This document shows positions 1 to 8,414 of a DNA stretch of 46,248 nt, piece by piece. The stretch is from NCBI GenBank assembly GCA_903893925.1, contig CAITOC010000050.1:1-46248 (forward strand). Direction: 5' to 3'. Position 1 is the first letter of the stretch, and each line of letters begins with the position of its first letter. The translations under genes and the position numbers were made by a program. The DNA is from Candidatus Moraniibacteriota bacterium (GTDB taxonomy: Bacteria; Patescibacteriota; Minisyncoccia; Moranbacterales; UBA1568). The notes beneath the pieces are model-generated. The model did not search any database and was not told where the DNA came from. It saw nothing but the letters and a program-made list of their open reading frames with translations.

Positions 1-177
1 TCTGAATTTTCCATTCTTCTTTACCTGTTCGGAATGGCACCGGACACACTTTTTTTATACGTCATTACAAATGTTTTATTGATTATGGCTCCAGTATGGC
101 ACGAATCGAAGTTTTTAGCCTTACATATTTCCCATTAAGTCTTTTTTCCCGAAACATCCGACGCCCCTTGATCGGAA
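1..177. other. Left-edge non-coding stretch
   Basis: I see no supportable gene here. On the minus strand a possible ATG with a weak purine-rich leader lies within the first 15 bases, so a gene may begin and run off the left edge, but four codons are too few to judge. Confidence 0.4.
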
Positions 178-207
178 ACACTCCCATATGACGTCATATG
201 GGAGTGT
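178..207 (-). terminator. Perfect 30-bp palindrome, probable serS terminator
   Basis: A perfect 15+15 inverted repeat without a loop, centred on ATGACGTCAT, lies 30 bases beyond the serS stop codon. Read on the minus strand it is followed by only three T residues, so it is a weak intrinsic terminator. Because the symmetry is exact it could instead be a protein-binding site. Confidence 0.5.
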
Positions 208-237
208 ATTCTTGTCCGAAGAAAATCATCGTCATCT

Positions 238-1560
238 CTAGGCGACCGTAAGCCGGTCCTTGCCGACGAACGGACGGAGGACTTCCGGCACAATAACGGA
301 ACCATCTGCTTCCTGGAAGTTCTCGAGGATCGCGATGAGCGGACGGACACTTGTGAGTGCGGTGTTGTTGAGCATATAGACCGGGATTTTTTTTCCTGTT
401 TCGGGATCGCGATATTTCACGTCGAGCCGGCGAGCCTGCCAATCAGTGAAGTTCGAGGCCGATCCGAGTTCGCCCCACCGGCCGAGTCCGGGCATCCATG
501 CCTCGAGATCGAACGCCTTGTATTTTCCCGTGCCCATATCGCCGGCACAGATCCGGAGTTTCCGGTACGGCAAGCCGAGTTCTGTCAGTATTTCCTCGGT
601 AATGCCGAGCATTTCTTGTTGCAATGTTTCGGCGACTGCGATGTCAGCCTGAGCGATGACGACCTGTTCGACTTTCATGAACTCATGGACGCGATAGAGC
701 CCCTTGGTATCTTTGCCGTACGAACCGATCTCGCTACGATAACATTGACTGAAACCGGCATAGCGGATCGGGAGATCGGACGCATCAAGCGTTTCTCCGG
801 AATGGAATGCCAGAAGCGACGGCTCAGACGTACCGACGAGAAATTTCTGTTCTTTCGACTCGCTGCCGTCGGTCTCCTTGTCCGACGAAGCGACCTGATA
901 GATCTCGTCCACCTCGCCGTCATATTCGAGTCCCTTGAAGTAGCCACTGCCGAAAAGCGGAAAGCCTTTCACGAGAGTCGGCGGGATCATCGGCACATAG
1001 TCTTTACTTGCCATCTTTGAAAGTGCATACGACATGAGTCCGAGCGCGAGGAGCGCCCCGTCACCCGTAAGGTAATACCCGCGGTATCCGGCGACCTTGG
1101 TCCCCCGTTCGAGATCGAACAATCCGAGCGCCGTCCCGAGTGCGATATGATCCTTGGGCGTAAAATCAAACTCGCGGATCGTACCCGTACGGGACACCTC
1201 CACATTGTCCTCTTCGCCCTTTCCCTCCGGCGTATCCGACGCCATGATATTCGGCACGAGCGCCATGAGCGCATCAAATCTTGCTTTCGCCTCGCGTGTG
1301 GCCGGTTCAAGCGACTCGATCTTCTCCTTGATCGTTTTTCCATCGGCGATAGCGGTCTGGCGTTCCTCATCACTTCCCGCTTTCCCGATCCGTTCATTGA
1401 TACCGTTCTTCTCCGCCTGTGCCGATTCGAGCGCTTGTGCCGATTCGATTCGTTCCTTATCCGCAGACAACAATGTTTCGACGTCAAAAGAAAGCTTCTT
1501 GCCATTGGCCGCCTCGGCTATTTCGCCCTTGTGATCGCGAATGAATTGGATATCAAGCAT
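238..1560 (-). CDS. serS: Seryl-tRNA synthetase
   Basis: Charges tRNA-Ser with serine in the cytoplasm. The product is 440 residues, normal for bacterial SerRS. It has an N-terminal helical tRNA-binding arm (from MLDIQFIRDHKGEI through a long charged coiled coil to about residue 110) followed by a class II catalytic core. Motif 2 is visible in the stretch FSQCYRSEIGSYGKDTKGLYR and motif 3 in TALTSVRPLIAILENFQ. The frame stays open upstream into the tRNA gene, but the family's conserved N-terminus fixes the start at 1560. No good Shine-Dalgarno precedes it; a 7-base phased repeat abuts the start instead. The nearest upstream gene is tRNA-Val on the same strand. Confidence 0.96.
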   Translation of the reverse strand: MLDIQFIRDHKGEIAEAANGKKLSFDVETLLSADKERIESAQALESAQAEKNGINERIGKAGSDEERQTAIADGKTIKEKIESLEPATREAKARFDALMALVPNIMASDTPEGKGEEDNVEVSRTGTIREFDFTPKDHIALGTALGLFDLERGTKVAGYRGYYLTGDGALLALGLMSYALSKMASKDYVPMIPPTLVKGFPLFGSGYFKGLEYDGEVDEIYQVASSDKETDGSESKEQKFLVGTSEPSLLAFHSGETLDASDLPIRYAGFSQCYRSEIGSYGKDTKGLYRVHEFMKVEQVVIAQADIAVAETLQQEMLGITEEILTELGLPYRKLRICAGDMGTGKYKAFDLEAWMPGLGRWGELGSASNFTDWQARRLDVKYRDPETGKKIPVYMLNNTALTSVRPLIAILENFQEADGSVIVPEVLRPFVGKDRLTVA

Positions 1561-1569
1561 AATCGGGAT

Positions 1570-1599
1570 CTGACAACCTACAACTGACAACCGATAACC
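1570..1599. repeat. Heptamer-phased degenerate array upstream of serS
   Basis: On the minus strand this reads as successive 7-base words of the type TTGTCAG / TTGTAGG / TTGTCAG directly before the serS start region. It belongs to the window-wide family of 7-base phased intergenic arrays. Confidence 0.7.
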
Positions 1600-1625
1600 A
1601 TCCACATAATCAGTGGCGAAGCTTT

Positions 1626-1667
1626 CTTGTCGTGAGTCGTTTGTCGTGAGTCGTTTGTCGTACGTCG
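1626..1667. repeat. Six-unit heptamer array (TTGTCG/TGAGTCG type)
   Basis: Forty-two bases split exactly into six 7-base units: CTTGTCG, TGAGTCG, TTTGTCG, TGAGTCG, TTTGTCG, TACGTCG. It lies between serS and the 3' end of tRNA-Val. Confidence 0.8.
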
Positions 1668-1674
1668 AACCATG

Positions 1675-1748
1675 TGGTCGCTGGTGGACTCGAACCACCG
1701 ACCCCTGCAATGTGAATGCAGTGCTCTAACCAACTGAGCTAAGCGACC
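1675..1748 (-). tRNA. tRNA-Val (CAC anticodon)
   Basis: The minus strand folds into a full cloverleaf. The acceptor stem is GGTCGCT/AGCGACC, the D arm is GCTC-AGTTGGTTA-GAGC, the anticodon stem CTGCA/TGCAG encloses loop TTCACAT with anticodon CAC (reads GUG, valine), and the T arm is GGTGG-TTCGAGT-CCACC. The discriminator base is A and no CCA end is encoded, so the terminal CCA must be added after transcription. The 74-base length is normal. Confidence 0.95.
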
Positions 1749-1937
1749 TAAATATCGTTTCCTGACTTCGATGTCACATCAACCGTGAATGCGACGTTCT
1801 CACCAATTCCGCCCGGTTACTGCGCGCATAGCGTTATAAGCGGGTGAGTCAAGCGACCATCTTCCTTATCCCCTCTCCGCTTATCCTAGCCGAATCCCGG
1901 GAAATTGTCCACAGCGAGCCACATACGGAACCGCGTT

Positions 1938-3077
1938 TCAGACCGTGATCGTGAATATCACCTCTCCGTCCTCCATTCGGGCATCTATGCCGCCGCCATG
2001 CGCCTCGATGAGTTTCCTGACGATGTTTAGGCCGATTCCCAGATGCTGTTTCCGATCGTCATACGGCCGACCCTTTTCCGCACGATAAAACCGATCGAAC
2101 ACGTGAACGACTTCACCGGCGAACAGGGTATCCGCGAGGTTTCCGATCGACCATACGGCCTTTCCGTCACTATTCCTCATTTCGATCCGAATGTCGTTGT
2201 CTTTCCTGCCGTGACTGATGGCGTTGTCCAACAGGTTCAATATGATCTGCTTAAACTTGTCCTGATTGACGAAAGCGTCGACCGCGCCGACGACAACCGT
2301 CTTCATTCCTTTCTCTCGCAATTCATTCGCCAGCGACTCCGTAACCTCCTCGGTGATTTTCCGTAACGATACGGACTCTTTCGAGATTTCACGGTCGTCC
2401 GCCTCGATCTTCGCAAGCATCGTCATCTCCTTCACCAGATGGATCATCCGATCCGTCTCCGACAACGCCTTCCGTTCGATTTCCTTTTCCTTCTCGGATG
2501 CGAACACGCCGTCGGAAAGTCCTTCAAGATATCCCTTCACCGCGGTAAGCGGTGTACGCAGTTCATGGGACAGGTCGATGAAAAACTCCTTTCGGATCCC
2601 CTCCTGCCGTTCCACCTTCTCGATCAGCGCATTGTATGCCTCGGTCAGTCCGCTAACCTCGTCGTTTCCGAAATATACGACCCGTTTCGCTCTTCCTCCG
2701 CCCATATACGTTTTCATCGCGGAACGCAGACGGAACACTCCGCTGAGAAAAAAGTTTCCGAGTATGAGACTCATGACCACGGCGAGCGCGACGCCGGCCA
2801 CGCTCGCGGTCAGGAGCGTGCTCCGGGTCGCTTTCACGAATCGTGCTTCCGGCGAATCCGGCGCGAACCGGATATCATCCGGATTCACGGGCGCCGGTTG
2901 CGGTCGGTCGGGTCCAGACTGCGGCGGGGACGGTTGCGACTGGATCGCCCTCGATTTCTCTATCGTGAATTTCCTGAATTCATCGTTGGTCCGCTGGTTG
3001 ATGAGAAAAAAGGTCATACTCATGACGATGAGCACGATCAGGACCGAACCAAGCGTGTATTTTTCCTGCATTTTCAT
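1938..3077 (-). CDS. Membrane sensor histidine kinase (OmpR-system partner)
   Basis: Sensor kinase of 379 residues. A transmembrane helix (about 8-26) leads to a Pro-rich extracytoplasmic loop (about 27-87), then a second helix (88-113) and a HAMP-like linker. The HisKA domain carries phospho-acceptor His171 in DLSHELRTPLTAVKGYL. The HATPase domain has N-box NLLDNAISHG, F-box VFDRFYR and G2 box LGIGLNIV. The usual DxGxG of the G1 box is replaced by an IGNLAD-type sequence, so the nucleotide pocket is atypical. It follows its response regulator by 15 bases and is the last gene of the metallophosphoesterase operon, which suggests it senses conditions at the cell surface where those enzymes act. 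No ligand can be inferred. Confidence 0.92.
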   Translation of the reverse strand: MKMQEKYTLGSVLIVLIVMSMTFFLINQRTNDEFRKFTIEKSRAIQSQPSPPQSGPDRPQPAPVNPDDIRFAPDSPEARFVKATRSTLLTASVAGVALAVVMSLILGNFFLSGVFRLRSAMKTYMGGGRAKRVVYFGNDEVSGLTEAYNALIEKVERQEGIRKEFFIDLSHELRTPLTAVKGYLEGLSDGVFASEKEKEIERKALSETDRMIHLVKEMTMLAKIEADDREISKESVSLRKITEEVTESLANELREKGMKTVVVGAVDAFVNQDKFKQIILNLLDNAISHGRKDNDIRIEMRNSDGKAVWSIGNLADTLFAGEVVHVFDRFYRAEKGRPYDDRKQHLGIGLNIVRKLIEAHGGGIDARMEDGEVIFTITV

Positions 3078-3092
3078 ATACGTACACGATCG

Positions 3093-3788
3093 TCATTCCG
3101 CTTTAAACTTGAATCCGGTTTCCCTGACCGTCTCGATGAGCGTCGGGTGCCTCGGATCGCCTTCGAGCTTGTGCCGGAGATTCCTCACATGGGTATCGAG
3201 CGTCCGATCGCTCAGGTAATCGAAGTTCCCGAGCGTGCGCTCCATCAACATTTCGCGGGATACGACCTTGCCGCGGTTCTCGTAGAGCGTCCGGAATATC
3301 CTGAACTCGTTCGGCGTAAGGGCGATCCTCGCCCCGTTCCGGGAAAACTCCATCGTCTCGAAACAGAACTCGAGACCGTCGACATTCAGCGTCCGGACCC
3401 GATCGGATCCCGTACCGCTCCGCCTCAGTGACGCCTTGATGCGTGCCATGAGCTCCCGCGCGCCGAACGGCTTGGTGACATAGTCGTCCGCCCCCAGCTC
3501 CAGGCCGACGACGATGTCCGACTCCTCGTCGCGGGCGCTGATCATCAGGATCGGGATATCGCTTTTCTCCCGGATCGTCTTCACGATCTCCGGGCCGGAG
3601 ATTCCCGGCAGCATCCAATCGACGACGACGACATCGAATTTCCGACGGCCGAACAGGTCCAGGCCGGCCTCGCCGTCCTTCGCGTATTCGACCGACATTC
3701 CGTCCCTTCCGGCATACGCGGAAAGCGTTTCCGCTATGGCCGGCTCGTCGTCTATGAGCAGGATTCTCGTCACCGGATGATGTCTCAT
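3093..3788 (-). CDS. OmpR/PhoB-family response regulator
   Basis: Cytoplasmic transcription regulator of 231 residues. The receiver domain (about 7-120) has the acidic pair in LLIDDEP, phospho-acceptor Asp57 in VVVVDWMLPG, and conserved Lys106 in VTKPFG. A C-terminal winged helix follows (about 135-228, with LTPNEFRIFRTLYENRGKVV and the recognition helix near RTLDTHVRNLRHKL). Its ATG overlaps the TGA of the upstream metallophosphoesterase by 4 bases, so translation is probably coupled. The cognate kinase follows 15 bases downstream. It likely controls this operon or other surface genes. Confidence 0.94.
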   Translation of the reverse strand: MRHHPVTRILLIDDEPAIAETLSAYAGRDGMSVEYAKDGEAGLDLFGRRKFDVVVVDWMLPGISGPEIVKTIREKSDIPILMISARDEESDIVVGLELGADDYVTKPFGARELMARIKASLRRSGTGSDRVRTLNVDGLEFCFETMEFSRNGARIALTPNEFRIFRTLYENRGKVVSREMLMERTLGNFDYLSDRTLDTHVRNLRHKLEGDPRHPTLIETVRETGFKFKAE

Positions 3789-4846
3789 AGCGAATAGGTA
3801 TATGCGACCGATCCGTCCGATTTCACGAATTCCACCGTCGTCCCCGAAGCGGAAACCGTGACCCGGAGGTATCCGGACCCACCCAGGATAACCCCGCTTC
3901 CGTATCCGTACGCGGCGGCGGTCGTCACCCTGTCTCCCGGATGACTGGGTTGCGGCAGGGTCTGATATAGTACCCCGTCGAGCTCCTGCTTGGCAAAAAA
4001 GTGATCATGCCCCTTGAAGACGGCCTGAACGCCGTTTTCCCTCAGGAGTTCCCGGATCGGCTTTCCCCACCCGGGACGCCGTGCGTCGAACCCGTAGCTG
4101 CCGTCCGCATTACCCCCTCCCCATTCGTAGAGTTTCGCGAACTCGACGCCACCACGGCCCTGATCGCCCCCTCCCACCAACTGATGGATGAAGACGAATT
4201 TGTGCGTGGCATGACTCTGCTCGAGGGTCGTCTTCAACCAATCGTACTGTTCCCTGCCGAGCGTCCACCCCCATCCGTCGGTTGTCGGCTTCGGCTTCGT
4301 GTACGAGTATGGATCGAGTATGACGAACAGTGTGTCACCTTGCTCGAACGAGGAGTAGTTTTTGTCCGAGGTCTCGTCAGGGAAATACTCCCGACGATAG
4401 TCTTTCGTATACAACGGATCCCATCCGGTCTCCCCGTCGTGATTTCCCATGACGAAATGGAACGGGATCGTTCCGAGAAGATCGTAGTAGTCCTTCATCA
4501 GCGCGTACCGGCTCCGGATATTCGCTTCGCCCTTATCGGCCTGCTTGTCGACCATGAAGATGTCGCCGAGATCGATCAGAAACGCCGGCTTGGCGCTCGC
4601 GATATTCCGAAGTGTCGCCGTATACACCGCCGGGTCGGACTGCTCGTCCATATGAGGATCCGCCTCTATGGCGAACACGAACCCGCCGGCGTCGGATAGA
4701 CGGTTTTGGCCGGCATCGGAAACCGGATGAACCGCCGGACTTCCGTCCGGGCTTGCCGGAACCTTCTTCGACACCCAGAACCAGGTCACGGCTCCTATTC
4801 CCAAGATGAGCGTCGCGATGGCAATGGTCGCCTTGTCGATCCTCAT
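3785..4846 (-). CDS. Membrane-anchored calcineurin-like metallophosphoesterase (paralogue 1)
   Basis: Predicted metal-dependent phosphoesterase of 353 residues, held outside the membrane by one N-terminal helix ending in the aromatic run WFW. The metallophosphoesterase motifs occur in order: ADPH (Asp, His), DLGD, GNHDGE, FIHQ, and GHDH near residue 285. Family knowledge supports a two-metal site hydrolysing phosphate esters; the substrate is unknown. I chose the ATG at 4846 because GAAGGG lies just upstream; a GTG at 4858 that overlaps the previous stop is the alternative. It is about the same length as its upstream paralogue and shares the diagnostic stretch KLYEWGG. It overlaps the response regulator start by 4 bases. 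Confidence 0.88.
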   Translation of the reverse strand: MRIDKATIAIATLILGIGAVTWFWVSKKVPASPDGSPAVHPVSDAGQNRLSDAGGFVFAIEADPHMDEQSDPAVYTATLRNIASAKPAFLIDLGDIFMVDKQADKGEANIRSRYALMKDYYDLLGTIPFHFVMGNHDGETGWDPLYTKDYRREYFPDETSDKNYSSFEQGDTLFVILDPYSYTKPKPTTDGWGWTLGREQYDWLKTTLEQSHATHKFVFIHQLVGGGDQGRGGVEFAKLYEWGGGNADGSYGFDARRPGWGKPIRELLRENGVQAVFKGHDHFFAKQELDGVLYQTLPQPSHPGDRVTTAAAYGYGSGVILGGSGYLRVTVSASGTTVEFVKSDGSVAYTYSL

Positions 4847-4854
4847 AAGTCCCT

Positions 4855-6021
4855 TCACTTAATGGAATACGAATAGCCCACGCTTCCGTTCCTGTTCTGG
4901 CCGGATTCGTCCTTGGGCAGGAATGACCGCACGTAATCGACGTTCACCGCATCGGGAGAAACGGTCACATTGAGGAAGCCCGCGTTCGGCATCACGGTCC
5001 CGGATGTATACGCGTCCCTGTTGAATGCGGTATACGTGTCATCCGCCGGGGTCGGTACTTCCTGATAAACGATTCCGTCGAGTTCCTGTCTCGCGAAGAG
5101 GTGATCGTGACCCTGGAAGAATATCGTCACCCCGTTCTTCGCCATCAGCTGATGGATCGGCAGTTCCCATCCCGGCCGCATGGCATCGAATTCCCATATT
5201 CCCTTCCGGCCATATCCGCCCCACTCATAGAGCTTCGCCTCCTCGATCCCCCCGCGCCCGGTTCCGAGCACGTGATGGGCGAACACGAACTTGTATTTCG
5301 CCGTGCTTCCTTCCAGGGTCTGCTTGAACCATCGGTACTGCGCGTCGCCGAGCGTGACATCCCACAGGTTTCGGTCATCCTTCCCTCCCGCAGTCTTCGT
5401 CACGCCGGCCGTATTGTCGACCGCGATATCCGAATGCCAATAGAAATCTATCACCACGAACAGGGCGTCGCCGTATACGAAGGAATAATATCCGTTTTCC
5501 GCTCCCGGCGAATCGAAATACTTTTCCCTGGCATTCCTCGCCAGGACGGCGGGATTGCCGTCCGTCCCATCCAACAGATATTTCGCTTCCTGCTCGTGGT
5601 TGCCGTTCACCAGATACTTCGGGACCGAAAGCGCGTCGAGAAATTTCTTCTGGGTGAGATACACCTCGTCGACCGTCTGTTGCGAATAACTCTTGTTTTC
5701 GATCAGTTTCTCGATGCTGAAATCATCCCCCAACAGGAAATAGAATGCGGGTCGGACATTCGCCGCGTTCCGCAAGGTCGTTTCATACAACCCGGAATTG
5801 AACATCTTCCCCGCCCTTTCGGGGTGCGAATCTCCCTGGACCCCGAACGAGAACCGCTCCCTGCCAACTCCTTCCCGAACGATCGCGGGCTGCGAAACGA
5901 CGGCCCCTTCCGGTTCCGACACGGCCTGTTTTACGGCCCTGTTCGAACCCCAAAACCAGGACACCACTCCGATTCCCGCCATCAGAACGACACTGGAAAC
6001 GATATACGCTCTCCTGTCCAT
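4855..6021 (-). CDS. Membrane-anchored calcineurin-like metallophosphoesterase (paralogue 2)
   Basis: A 388-residue paralogue of the next gene. A short cytoplasmic start MDRRAY precedes a transmembrane helix (about 7-25) that also ends in WFW, so the enzyme domain should face outwards. Visible motifs are QGDSH (metal-binding Asp and His), LLGDDFS, NGNHEQE, FAHHVLG and QGHDHLFARQELDG. GNHE replaces GNHD at the third motif, while the metal-binding Asn and His remain. The KLYEWGG motif and the C-terminal beta-strand region align with paralogue 1, which indicates tandem duplication. One base separates it from the Cys-rich gene upstream. Confidence 0.88.
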   Translation of the reverse strand: MDRRAYIVSSVVLMAGIGVVSWFWGSNRAVKQAVSEPEGAVVSQPAIVREGVGRERFSFGVQGDSHPERAGKMFNSGLYETTLRNAANVRPAFYFLLGDDFSIEKLIENKSYSQQTVDEVYLTQKKFLDALSVPKYLVNGNHEQEAKYLLDGTDGNPAVLARNAREKYFDSPGAENGYYSFVYGDALFVVIDFYWHSDIAVDNTAGVTKTAGGKDDRNLWDVTLGDAQYRWFKQTLEGSTAKYKFVFAHHVLGTGRGGIEEAKLYEWGGYGRKGIWEFDAMRPGWELPIHQLMAKNGVTIFFQGHDHLFARQELDGIVYQEVPTPADDTYTAFNRDAYTSGTVMPNAGFLNVTVSPDAVNVDYVRSFLPKDESGQNRNGSVGYSYSIK

Positions 6022-6022
6022 A

Positions 6023-6697
6023 TCACTGTTGCGGGCCGCTTGTCGTCCCGAATTTCGTATTGCAGGCCGTTCTGCAGAACCGGTAATCCCCGCACTGGAG
6101 TCCCATGGAATTCTCGCAGCAGGTCTTGCATTCCCCGGAGCTCGCTTCCTTGGTACATGTCGAATAATCCCCTTTCTCGCCCAGCGCCGAGGGGGATGTC
6201 ACCGTGATGAAATCCGAATTCGCGCCGAAGTCGTGGGTCGCGCAGGTATTCCGGCAGGCGGTCCTCGTCGCGCTGTCGGTTCCGCTCAGGCAGTCGCAGC
6301 AATCCTTGCACTGGGGATTATCCTTGGTCTTATTGATGCAGGAATCATACGCCGCCGAACCCGTAGCGGACGCTGTCGACGCGGTTGCCGATCCCGCCTG
6401 GGTCACCCCATTCTTTCCACCCTGCTTGCTTCCCTTTTTTCCGTTGACCGAAGCGGCCTGACCGCCGCCGGAAACCGCGGTAATGCCGTTCGTCACAGTC
6501 GCTGTCTGGAAGCTATCGCCCTCGGCCGTAGTTTTCGTCGCACAGTCACAACCGCAGAATATCTTTCGCCCATACAGATCCCAAAATGCCCCGAGTAGGA
6601 CCGCGATAAAGAGAAACGCCAGGATGGAAACGACCACTTTCCGCCTCTTCGACAGACCTACCTGTCCTGATTCGTTTTCCGTTTTTTCCAGGAACAT
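6023..6697 (-). CDS. Membrane-anchored Cys-rich protein with duplicated cysteine module
   Basis: No family recognised. The 224-residue product has a basic cytoplasmic start, one transmembrane helix (about 22-42), a short CGCDC cluster just outside the membrane, a Gly/Ser/Thr/Ala-rich linker, and two copies of a cysteine module. Copy 1 has the spacing C-x10-C-x2-CC followed by C-x3-C; copy 2 has C-x8-C-x2-CC followed by C-x3-C. Each copy starts with Tyr-x-x-Cys. The pattern suggests disulphide-bonded or metal-binding extracellular domains. It sits between a large anchored protein and the metallophosphoesterases in one operon. The start lacks a clear Shine-Dalgarno. Confidence 0.8.
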   Translation of the reverse strand: MFLEKTENESGQVGLSKRRKVVVSILAFLFIAVLLGAFWDLYGRKIFCGCDCATKTTAEGDSFQTATVTNGITAVSGGGQAASVNGKKGSKQGGKNGVTQAGSATASTASATGSAAYDSCINKTKDNPQCKDCCDCLSGTDSATRTACRNTCATHDFGANSDFITVTSPSALGEKGDYSTCTKEASSGECKTCCENSMGLQCGDYRFCRTACNTKFGTTSGPQQ

Positions 6698-6717
6698 AGA
6701 AGTGTGATATTTTCGAA

Positions 6718-8298
6718 TTATTTCCCGAACAGGAAATCCGTGTTCTGGACCGTCGGCATGCTTATCTTCTCCGAATACAGATAGGCCTTGGAGGTATCGC
6801 AGGGGTACTGTTCCAGACCTTTCAATTTTACCAGGGTCGTCTTCTGTTCATCGGTCAAGGTATTTCCCACTTTCGAAAAGGCGGTCGCATAGTAATAGGA
6901 GATTTCCCCATCAAGCGCGCCATATTCACGTGATAAGCTCATGACAAGATCCTCGTTTATCGTCCCACCCGACAAGGCCTTTCGCAGTTCGGTGGAAATC
7001 GCCCGTCTTTTTTCCACGATTCCGGTTAAAGCCGTTTTCTGAGTCCCGATGACGCTCGTCACCGTCGTTTTTTGGGTGCTATCAAGAGCGGCGATGAACG
7101 CCTGACCCTGATCGCCCGTTATGGATTCACCGATAGTATATCCGGCGTTACCGATGGCCGGAGCATCCTTGATATAGAATCCACCGAAATAATCCGCCTG
7201 CCGTTCGGGACAAAAGTATGTATCGGCTTCGACGTTTCCGGCATACCAGCCGAACATCTCGCTTGCGTATGTCATAACGAGGACGGACTCCTCTTTTGAT
7301 ACACCCTTTCCGACCTGGTCCGGTAGCACCGACCAGGATGTGAAACCGCCCTTGACCATCCCGTCGAGATACGCCTTCTGCGTCGCATCCAAAGAATTCA
7401 ACGTTTCGGCATACAGTTTTGCCCGTTGAATACTTACCTGCGCATCCACCGCATAGATATCCGAGCTGTATTGTATGACCGCCTCCTTATTCAAGCCTGA
7501 CGATCCCGAAGGAATGTCGCCAGTCAGTTGACGCCTGAACGCGACCATGAGCGGGAAGCGCTTGTACGCGAACTCATCAACAAGGCTCGCCTGGGTTTTG
7601 GCGAGTGCGAACAGCTTCGCCTTCTGGGTATCATTGAGCGTTTTCAGGACATTATAGGCAGAGTTGGTCACGAAATCGGTATCGTGTCCCTTGCCGTCGG
7701 CAGTGATGTCCCGCAAATGCTGAAACCCGAAAAAATCCGCTACCTTTCCGGGCGGCAAAAACGAATCGGAACACGTATTGCCCGTTATGAATCCCAATCC
7801 GTCAAAAGACATAGTGTTCAGTTGGGCATTATCAGAGACGGCCTGCTCGATAGTATATTGATTCGCTCCCCCACCGCCACCTGCGGAAGACTGGCCGGAT
7901 TTCTGATCGCTTGTTTTGACATTCGACTGAGCCGTGCCTTGTGCGTCATCCTTTTTGCAAGAACGCACGCCAGGCTTGTCGTCACATGTTCCGGTAGCGG
8001 TGTTTCCGTTGTCACTGAACTGACATGCGTTACCGACCGCCTTGCCGGTACAGGCGCTGATCGCCGCCTCCGGTGGCATACCCGGAGTACCTCCGACCAT
8101 CACGTTCTGTCCCAAAGACTCCGAAGTCACGGCATTTCTCCCCGACAAGTACCAATAGGTTCCCACGCAGATCGTTCCCAATACCAACATTCCCATTACG
8201 ATATTGATGGGATCCTTCAATCGGCTCAAAATTCCATTCCCGTTCATTCCACTTCGAATATTCCCGTCTCCATTCCCTTGCGTCGTGAACGGCTCCAT
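6718..8298 (-). CDS. Large membrane-anchored protein with internal duplication and LxxxQK motifs
   Basis: Unrecognised protein of 526 residues from the chosen ATG; the frame is open to 8418 and another ATG exists at 8247. A single transmembrane helix ending in TYWYLSGRN is followed by a compact Cys module (ACTGK...NACQF...GTCDD...RSCKK), a Gly/Ser linker, and a helical ectodomain built from two similar halves. Each half begins with a cysteine and a (V/Q)AD(F/Y)FGF-type segment and contains LxxxQK motifs (LNDTQK, LDATQK, LDSTQK, LTDEQK). The last resembles the LTxxQ motif of Spy/CpxP periplasmic chaperones, a weak hint only. It lies 20 bases upstream of the Cys-rich gene and is probably the first gene of the surface operon. 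Confidence 0.75.
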   Translation of the reverse strand: MEPFTTQGNGDGNIRSGMNGNGILSRLKDPINIVMGMLVLGTICVGTYWYLSGRNAVTSESLGQNVMVGGTPGMPPEAAISACTGKAVGNACQFSDNGNTATGTCDDKPGVRSCKKDDAQGTAQSNVKTSDQKSGQSSAGGGGGANQYTIEQAVSDNAQLNTMSFDGLGFITGNTCSDSFLPPGKVADFFGFQHLRDITADGKGHDTDFVTNSAYNVLKTLNDTQKAKLFALAKTQASLVDEFAYKRFPLMVAFRRQLTGDIPSGSSGLNKEAVIQYSSDIYAVDAQVSIQRAKLYAETLNSLDATQKAYLDGMVKGGFTSWSVLPDQVGKGVSKEESVLVMTYASEMFGWYAGNVEADTYFCPERQADYFGGFYIKDAPAIGNAGYTIGESITGDQGQAFIAALDSTQKTTVTSVIGTQKTALTGIVEKRRAISTELRKALSGGTINEDLVMSLSREYGALDGEISYYYATAFSKVGNTLTDEQKTTLVKLKGLEQYPCDTSKAYLYSEKISMPTVQNTDFLFGK

Positions 8299-8414
8299 AT
8301 GATTTGTGTTGTTACCTATTATGAAGGAAGCGTACATGCATCCGCATAAAGAAAACTTCAACATTATGTGATGATTGCGTGAAGAACAATCCGGAAATCC
8401 CGCAGTATCGACAC

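Noticed and set aside
1561-1710. N-terminal extension of serS by 50 codons
   Set aside because: It runs through a heptamer array into the tRNA-Val gene, and the family N-terminus fixes the start at 1560.
1803-1852. TTGACT/TATGCG promoter for tRNA-Val
   Set aside because: A TTGACT at 1847-1852 is present, but the -10 at 16 bases is poor, so I do not list it as a feature.
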